Source: Blastobasis lacticolella (Eukaryota; Arthropoda; Insecta; Lepidoptera; Blastobasidae). From it: 64,000 bases of DNA. The notes below the pieces were generated by a model. The model saw only the letters and a list, made by a program, of their open reading frames with translations. It ran no database searches and was not told where the DNA came from. Below are positions 21,801 through 30,800 of this stretch, in pieces. The translations under genes were made by a program, and so were the position numbers. The DNA is taken from the NCBI GenBank assembly GCA_905147135.1, contig LR990056.1, positions 14,084,001 through 14,148,000 of the forward strand, read 5' to 3'. Numbering within the stretch: position 1 is the stretch's first letter; every line of letters starts with the position of its first letter.

Positions 21801-24800
21801 TATTTATTTAAAGGAAGCGGAAGCGATGCCACCTTTGAGGTATATATAGACGTGCTTCTAAATACTCAAAGTTATAGTGCAAAGAAAAGGCTTCGGGACA
21901 GAGAGGTAATTCCACTATTTGCATGTGCGCAGTAAAAGGGTTCGCGATGCTGAGCGTGGGTGGTCCTGCGGTCGAGTATCTAACTCGTATGCGAGAGGTA
22001 CCGGGTTCGATTCCCGCTGCGGTCATGTACCAATGACTCTTTTCTGAGTTATGTACAATTAGTTGAATGCCAATGCTCTTACGGTCAAAGAAAACATCGT
22101 GATGAAACCTGCAAATTCAGTTAATTGAATTTGCGACCATCCACAGACAGTTATCTAATCTTCATTTAATTTTCTACTTCCAATTGTAAAAGACAAGAGT
22201 AGCGAATATAAGAGATTGTGCAAAGATAAAACATAGTGTTAATGTCTTCCATGGTCAATTGCAGATATAACTCTTCTTTACTGGTATATAGTAGATCTGA
22301 ACGTAGACCCAGTGTACTTAGCTGGTTCACTCAAGTACACGGATCGCATAATATGGGCGGTAGACTTGGGAATTGTGTCATTGACTGTCAACTTCGGGGT
22401 ATTCAGCGCAGCATCCAGGATGAAACGCATGATACCATGCCTGAGCAACCTCAATGTGGTAAGTATATCTAAAAAATTTGACGACCTGTAGGCTAATTAC
22501 TTTTGCGATTACGTTCAGTTGCCAACAAAGTTCTATTGCAATTGCAGGGGCCTGGTGACCTGAAATAATTGCTTCTTGCCTAGCTTAGGCATCAGTCTCC
22601 CATAAGTTTGTAAAACAACATTGTAAATTATTGGGAGAAAATAAACGTTTAAAAAAAAATCTGAAGTTATCATCGATCATACGTTAGTAGGATACTACTG
22701 AGTGGTTTAGTTAGTTAACATACCAACAACCGGTCTGCCACGCAGAGGTCAAGAGTTCGATTCCCGGTCGGGAAGAAATTGAAATGATGAATTGAAATTT
22801 CTGTTACCGGTCTCGGTGTTTAAATATAAATTTATTTCAGATGAAGTAGTCCAAATTACATTAGAATGTCAACGTTAGGAGTACAATGTCAAATATCAAT
22901 TTATGTATTATAAGTATGTATTTAAAAAATATATATGTAGTTTATCAGCTATCTAACACCCATAACGCAAGCGTTGCTTACTTTGGGGCTGGATGGCGCT
23001 GTTGTGAATCATCGAAGCATAATATTTATAGTCCAAGCATAATTATAAAGGCTAAAATAATTCTAATTTTAAATATTTGTACCCCAAAACAACAACGTAT
23101 GTTGTTACAGATATTAACGAAACTTAACAAATATCAGCAGCAGCAGCGGCCCGATGAGAGAAAGAAATGCATTGTCATAATTGTATGCCTATTCCTAATG
23201 GCCCTGCTATTTAGTGCTAACTTTTATTTCTTTTATATTATAGCCTCGAAGTGGAATGGCGAAGGTAAGAATAATTCATTAATTTATATGAGTATCAAAA
23301 ACCTCGCGTTGGAGGTTTCCAACCGCAAGTCTCTGACGTGATTTACGATGACTGCTGTCAATCGACAGCAACCGGGTCAGAGGATTTAATGTGCACTCTT
23401 TAACACGGAGCGCGTGGTGATGTTTAGTGGTGAAAGTACAAAGGTTGTCCGGAAGTAAACTATTAGTGCATGTATATTTCACTTTTGTGTGTACATAAAG
23501 AGATTTTACTTACTTAAAAATTAAATAGAGCACAGTGGATACATTGTCAGTGTCCCGAGTGAGATGTGGGATTCGATTCTGCGTCGATCGCTTACAAGGC
23601 AGAAACTTTCGACACTTGGCCACCACGGCCCCCAAAAAATGATTAGTATTCATAATGCACTTCAATATGAAGTAACTTGGTAAGCGGGCCACATGAGGGA
23701 AAGCTGTCATTGCTGTCCAGAAATCACAACACCAGAGGGATCGCTCATTGATTGCCCACCTCTGAAATTCCAGGAGATGTTGCTGTGGCAGGAAAAGGGC
23801 AAATACCGCTCCAGTGCCAAAGCTACGGTTCTCCAAATCCCTACCCCGTCGAGTACTTGGCCCATGGAGATACTTCCCTTGTCGGGTGGCTCCAATTCGA
23901 ATGGGTATCCCGCTATCCCTACAACTTTTAATTTATAACAAAAACTTAAGAACGTAATATTTCTCTCTGATACATTTCAGGTTGCATAGCACTACTTTAC
24001 ATATCGTTCTACATTATGTATTTCATTTTAATATTACTTGTGATGCAGTTCTTTGTTAATGCTATGAAGGCCAATTGGACTCTGAGAATCGTCAATGATC
24101 AGTTGACTGAAATTCTGGTGGCATTTGATACAAAAAGTAAGTTTGAATAACTATTTAGAAAATGATTTGTTTGATAACTTAAAAACTTTTACAAATATTC
24201 CAGTTGCTGGATACATGCCACGAGCTGCAGAATCTAAAAAGGAATTCTTCATAGCCCCTCTAAATGCTCTCAACGTGATCGTTTCTTCTGTAAAACTGAT
24301 GGACCAAATGCCTGACACTGGTAAAAATGCCTTTATAATATTCCTATAGTTATGTGGTGTGTGGTGCTGCCACTTCAAAGAATAGCACCACCCTATTTCT
24401 TCCCGTGGGTGTCGTAAGAGGCGACTAAGGGAATAACCCGAAAGATGGGCAGCAGCATCTTTCGGGTACATTTACTGCACTGCGATCGCTTTACTTCCGG
24501 GAGGGCGACCAACTGTCCCTAGGTGGTGTCAGGTTCCTCGTCCACAAATTCCTCGTGAACAACATCGTCAAAATCGAGAGTGTCTCGTCTAGAATAGCGT
24601 ACCTTATACTCAGAATTACCAAGCGGTATTCGTTGAAGGTCATACAGGTCTGCGCACCGACTTCGACTCACTCCGACGATGAAGTGGAGGCTATGTATGA
24701 GGATATTTCTACAGCCATGCATACCTCCAAGATACATTATACCGTTGTCATGGGGGATTTCAACGCGAAACTGGGCAAACGAGGCGGAGACGAGTAGAGA

Positions 24801-27800
24801 GTGGGGGGGGCAATTTGGAGTTGGAAGTCGGAACGCCCGTGGCCAGATGCTGGCCGGCTTTATGGAGAAAGAGGGACTCTTTATGATGAACTCATTTTTC
24901 AGGAAGCCGGATCATCGCAGATGGACGTGGGTTAGTCCCGATGGTGTCACAAAAAATGATATTGCCTTCATCCTATCTACGAAACGGCATATGTTCAATG
25001 ATATCTCGGTGATCAATAGCGTTAAAATTGGCAGTGACCACCGCTTGGTATGAGGCACATTGAATATTAATCCCCAGCTGGAAAGATCGAGATTGATGAG
25101 GTCCACGCTCCGGCCTATACTCATCCAAATCCAAAACCCCGAGAGCTTTCAACTCGAATTACAAAATCGCTTCGAGTGCCTAGGAGAGTGCGTCGACGTG
25201 GACGACTATAATAACAGGTTCGTGGAAATTGTCTATACGGTTGGGTCAAAGTTTTATAAGGCCTGCCGTACAAACAGAACAAACAAAATCTCTGACGATA
25301 CCCTCAAACTCATCGAAGAAAGACGCGGAATGACTCTGCAATCCCCTGATGATGTCTCTCAATTTAGGCGACTTAATCGACAGATCTCGAAGTCTCTGAC
25401 TCGCGACATACGCCGCTTCAATACTACCAATATTGAGGCGGCGATTGAGCGGAACAAAGGCTCTAAAGTCTTTGCGAGAGATCTGTCGATTGGACAGAGC
25501 CAGTTGACGAGACTGAAAATGGATGACGGCAGAGTTGTTTCGACCAAGTCTGAGGTTTTGAGGGAAGTCGAGAGGTTCTATGGACAGTTATACACGACAA
25601 CACGGGCACCTGTTACCAGTATGGCAAAAGACCCCAGAGCCAAGTTGACCTGACACTACACCGAAGATATCCCGGACATCAGCCTGTACGAGATTAGTAT
25701 GGCTCTCAAACAGCTTAAGAACAACAAGGCGCCGGGTGATGATGGAATTACGGCTGAGCCTCTGAAAGCTGGTGGCAAACCTGTGCTTAAGACCCTTCAA
25801 AAGCTGTTTAATTCGTCATCCTCGAGGGCAAAACGCCGAAAGCATGGCACAGAAGCATAGTGATATTGTTCTTCAAGAAAGGTGATAAGGCTCTCTTGAA
25901 GAACTTCAGACCAATATCGCTGCTGACCCATGTCTATAAGCTGTTTTCGAGAGTCATTATGAATCGTCTCGCACGCAGGTTTGATGACTTCCAGCCTCCC
26001 GAACAAGCCGGATTCCGAAAAGGTTTTAGTACCATAGACCACATACATACGCTGCGGCAGGTTGTACAGAAAACCGAAGAGTATAACCGGCCATTATGCT
26101 TGGCGTTTGTAGACTATGAAAAAGCCTTCGATTCGATCGAAACTTGGGCGGTGCTCCAGTCTCTACAGGGGTGCCAAATTTACTATTGATATATCGAAGC
26201 ACAGAAGTGTTTGTACAAAATGCCACTATGTCAGTCCGTCTCCAGGACAAGACCACAGAACCTATTCAGCTGCAGCGAGGTGTTAGACAAGGTGATGTCA
26301 TATCTCCGAAGTTGTTTACCGCTGCACTGGAGGATATCTTTAGGCTTCTGGACTGGGACGGACTTGGCATCAATATTAACGGCGAGTACCTCACGCACCT
26401 CAGATTTGCTGACGATATCGTAGTCATGGCTGAAACCCTGGAAGACTTGGGCAAAATGCTCGATGACCTCTGTAGTGCCTCTCAACAAGTAGGTCTTAAA
26501 ATGAACATGGACAAGACGAAAATTATGTCGAATGTCCATGTTGTGCCTACTCCAGTGACAGTTGGAGGCACTCCACTTGAAGTTGTTGACGACTATACGT
26601 TAGGACAAATTGTCCAGCTAGGTAGGTCCAATTTCGAGAAAGAGGTCAATCGACGAATCCAACTCGGTTGGGCAGCGTTCGGAAAGCTACGCCACATATT
26701 TTCGTCCCAATTACCGCAGATTCTCAAGACGAAGGTCTTTGACCAATGTGTGTTGCCAGTGATGACTTACGGAGCTGAAACGTGGCCACTCACTATGGGC
26801 CTTATAAGAAAGCTCACTGTTACCCAAAGGGCAATGGAAAGAGCTATGCTCGGAGTTTCTTTGCGCGATCGAGTCAGAAATGAGGAGATCCGCAAGCGAA
26901 CCAAGGTCACCGACATAGCTCTAAGGATTGCCAGACTGAAGTGGGAGTGGGCAGGGCACATAGCTCGAAGAACAGATGGCTGATGGGGCAGTATAGTTCT
27001 CGAGTGGCGACCACGTACCGGTAGACGCAGCGGACATTAATGCTAAGATGATGAAGGGTGATACAGTAATATTTTACACTAATTTTTTTATGAGGTATAG
27101 GTTCTAGCAATGAACTTTTATAAATGTGATGGCACGAGGTGTAAATGTAATAATCGTACTAGTTAATTCATGGAGTATTTTAGAGTAGTACTTTATTAGT
27201 AACTAACCATCGGTTTCCAAGGACCACCAGGATAACAACAGGCTATTTTTACCTGATGCCTTCTGTATGAAGTTATTTTTCTAACAACACTATTATCTCA
27301 GAATAGAGAATAGTGTATAGTAAATAATAGAGTACTTAGGTACAGACGATATAATAGCAAGGTCTAAAGCTTCGGAGACGTACACTAATCAATCTAACTC
27401 ATGACTATCTATCTAACTCACAAATTTGTACTGCCTTGAGAAGGTGTCTGATAAGCCACTCATAGTACACGCTAACGATTACTAAATACTGAATACAGAT
27501 TAATGAAATCGATCATCGCCTTTATATGTTTTATTTTTAGTACTATTTTATATCAAAACTGCTTTATTTATGTTACTAGATATTCTCCCAACGCCTCAGT
27601 CGAAGCAACTAAAGGACAAGATAAGACGACTATCCATAGCTTATATAACGGTCTGTGACATTATCAGGCAAATCAATCGAAACTTCGGAGTGCTACTGCT
27701 ATTGCTACTGGTGTCGAGTCTCATTCACTTGGTGGAGACTCCTTATTACTTCATCCAGTGGTTGTGTAAGTTGATTAAAGTCCATGAGCTCCGGTTCACG

Positions 27801-30800
27801 CCGGGGCATAATGCTAAGTGAGGTATTTTTTACACAAATACGAGTACACCACTACGATACATTATCTATTACACTGCACAACAAATCAATAATCAAGTAG
27901 ATATACACATCGACACTGTGTAGTCTTCCCGTGTATTTTATGTTGTAAGAATTGGATTCTTTTTATGCTTTTTTATTTCTTGTATCTTTTTCAATGTTGT
28001 GGTGTTGTTGTTTGTGTCAATAAATGTTCTTTCTTTTTTCTTCTTTCTTATATCTTTTTGTCAGTGTTTATTTAGATCGGTAGTGAGATGTTAACTAAAT
28101 AATAATAATTGCAGCGGCTGGAAACAGTAATTTACCTTATGAAGATAACGAATTATTTATAGATTGCTTTATTAATGGCGCAAATTTTTGACACTGTTAC
28201 TTGCTTATTGCTAAAAAGTTTACGGATTGTTTATTCTTTTTACTCCGAGTACCATTTTCTTATCAACGGTACGTGATGGCTATTAATAAGGAGAATACCA
28301 TACGGACGTGTGTTTCGAAGCAATCACTCTTTATAGCGGAGTCTCTGTTGTGTTTTGGGCTGCAATTTATTCGACGACGCGTACGGATGTAGTTTTCATA
28401 GAAAATTTAATATTTATGGACGACAATGCCGTTCTGGAGACGTGGAAGAGAACTCTGAACAATGCCTAGAGGACGAGGAACGCAAATAGAATAATTCTAT
28501 ATAATATTGTATGTTTGACGACATGATAATACGGTCTGCCACGCAGAGGTCCCGGGTCCCTTCCCGGCCGGTCAGGAATTGAAATGATGAATTTAAATTT
28601 CGGTTCAGAGTCGGGCTGTTTATATATAATAAGTATGACACCCTGTATATATTTAAAAAATATATACAGGGTGTTAAAAGACCGCCAGCATTAATTGAAA
28701 CCCCATATTCCATCCATGAAACTGAACAACTTTCCCCAAGAAATATACCCGCGGAAATGACTTCATAATTTCGCTACTTAAAATAAATAATATAATTGCG
28801 ACGCGCAATGAACATCGTCCGGCGCCTCTCGCTCGCCCACGTGACTCGGTAGTTAGGCGCGCGTGTGGCCGGGCAGCCTGCACACTTTACATTGTGTGCT
28901 TTTACTTAAAGTGCATTTATTACAACTTAAATTTGAACTTTAGATGTCTAAATTAATTGTGAGCGATTTAGTTATCGATACTTGATATTTTTTAATACAA
29001 AAATACAGTTACTTTTTGTTTAAAAGAATCTCAATTTCTGCCTAAACTATGAGTTTACGCGGGCATGTTTTTTGAAGAAAGTTGTTCAGTTTCATGGGTA
29101 AAATATGAGGTTTCAATTAATGCTAGCGGTCTTTTTACAACCTGTATGTATATAAGTAGTATATCAGTTTCCTGGCACCCATTACACAAGCTTTTCTTAC
29201 TTTGGGGCTAGATGGCGCTGTGTGAATTGGCCAATATATATTTATCATTTATTTTACAAGTTGTGTTATTTTATACAAAGAAAAACTATGATATTAGGAA
29301 AGAATCATGGAAAGTACGTTGCTTCTTGCTCATTTCAAAAATATAAATCTGATACGACTATTTTCTCTTTTACAGTAAATCCTCAAGGGATTCAATCGGG
29401 AATCATGCAGTTGACGTGGTGTGGCTTCCATGTCGCGACGCTGCTTGCTGTCGTGGAGCCAGGGTTTAGGTCGGCGATAGAGGTATTAATCTCATTTCCA
29501 CGGCCTGTCTTGCGGCAGGAGCGCACGTCCCATTTCTCGACACGCGAAACTTAATGACGTGATCCGCCGGGCCTTTACCTCCGCTGGTGCACCCGCCGCG
29601 GTGCTAGAACCGTGTGGGTTAGCCCGCGACGATGGTAAGAGGCCCGACGGAATGACACTCGCCCCTTCGAAACTGGGACGACCTCTGGTTTGGGATGCTA
29701 CATGCATCGACACCCTTGCGCCGTCCCATCTTCCAGGGACCGCGTGTCAGGCTGCAGCTGGTGCCGTTACAGCTGCTAAGAACGCCAAGCGGCGCAAATA
29801 TGCTAGTCTCGGTGGCGATTACATATTTGCGCCATTCAGCGTAGACACGCTTAGGCCGTTCAAAAAATAATTCCTGGTTGAATGATGTTCTGCAGCGGTA
29901 TTATTTATTTATTTCAAAAGTCAAAGTCAAAATTTCTTTTTTGAGTAGGACATTACATATCTTTTTCAATCGTCAAAGAGGAGGGTTAGGAAAGTAGCAA
30001 GAAAACACACAGTGACATGTTGGCCGCCCCATGGCCGCAACATACCCACCCCAGCCGACAACGGCCGGACCATGTCCGACAATACCAGACAGAGCCAGTC
30101 CTCGCTCGACATAAAACTTTATTGAACAATAACACAATTGGCGGACTTAAAACTATTAAGGCTTTATCTTCCAGTCAACTAGTAGACCATGCAGAAAGTG
30201 AGTAAGTAAAAGCGTGATGATAGATAATTTACCTTAATACAATACTAACTAAATCAAGATAGAATAAACATATATTATATTATATTAAATACTATACATA
30301 CAAACATATTTAAAAATAAAGATACTTTGTACTATTTGTATTGACTTTTTGGCCTTTTATCGATAAAAAAATCTTAATTTGTTTTTAAAAAATAAAGCGA
30401 TTCATTATTACCGAGTCGGTTGGACGTTGGGGCCTTCAAGAGACTACAGCTTTCTGAAAACGGCACCTCTGACCGAATTCGCGACCGCCCTGGTGTTACA
30501 GGTGTCCTTTGGCGATAATAATTACTTACTATTAAGTATATTCACTTAATTGAACTAAAAATTGTGGGCAGACAACCTAGTTTCTTTGTAGAATTTCTGT
30601 TTCGCATTTACCAAACTTTTTCAAGTATATTATCAGTAGACCCTACACTACTGTAAAAGAGGCTCAATTTCGGTTATCATCATCATGGCGGCTTTTCGAT
30701 TATCTAATCCAGGATCTAGGCCTCTTTCCGCTTCTTTCTTTCACCCGACACAACGTCGGTGGTCTACCGCGGCCCCTAGTATCCGCCCTGGATCTCCATT

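Larger units (their letters stand above)
8104..21810 (+). mobile_element. CR1/L2-like LINE 1, full length, split by two nested LINEs
   Basis: Copy B reads CATCCTAAAGGAAGC without a break. In copy A this site is opened after CATCCTA and resumes at AAGGAAGC, which fixes the element ends; the target duplication is at most TA. After removing the two nested elements about 5 kb remain: 5' UTR 8104-8596, ORF1 8597-9589, ORF2 in three pieces (9865-11263, 15007-16146, 21113-21508), then a 3' end of repeated TTTA. Tiny or absent target duplication and a short tandem-repeat tail fit the CR1/L2 group. It accounts for nearly all of receptor intron 2. Confidence 0.85.

Noticed and set aside
21950..22025. 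tRNA gene suggested by GGGTTCGATTCCCGC
   Set aside because: The acceptor stem and D arm do not pair convincingly, and the sequence runs straight into a SINE body repeated at 32570 and 62806. It is a SINE head.
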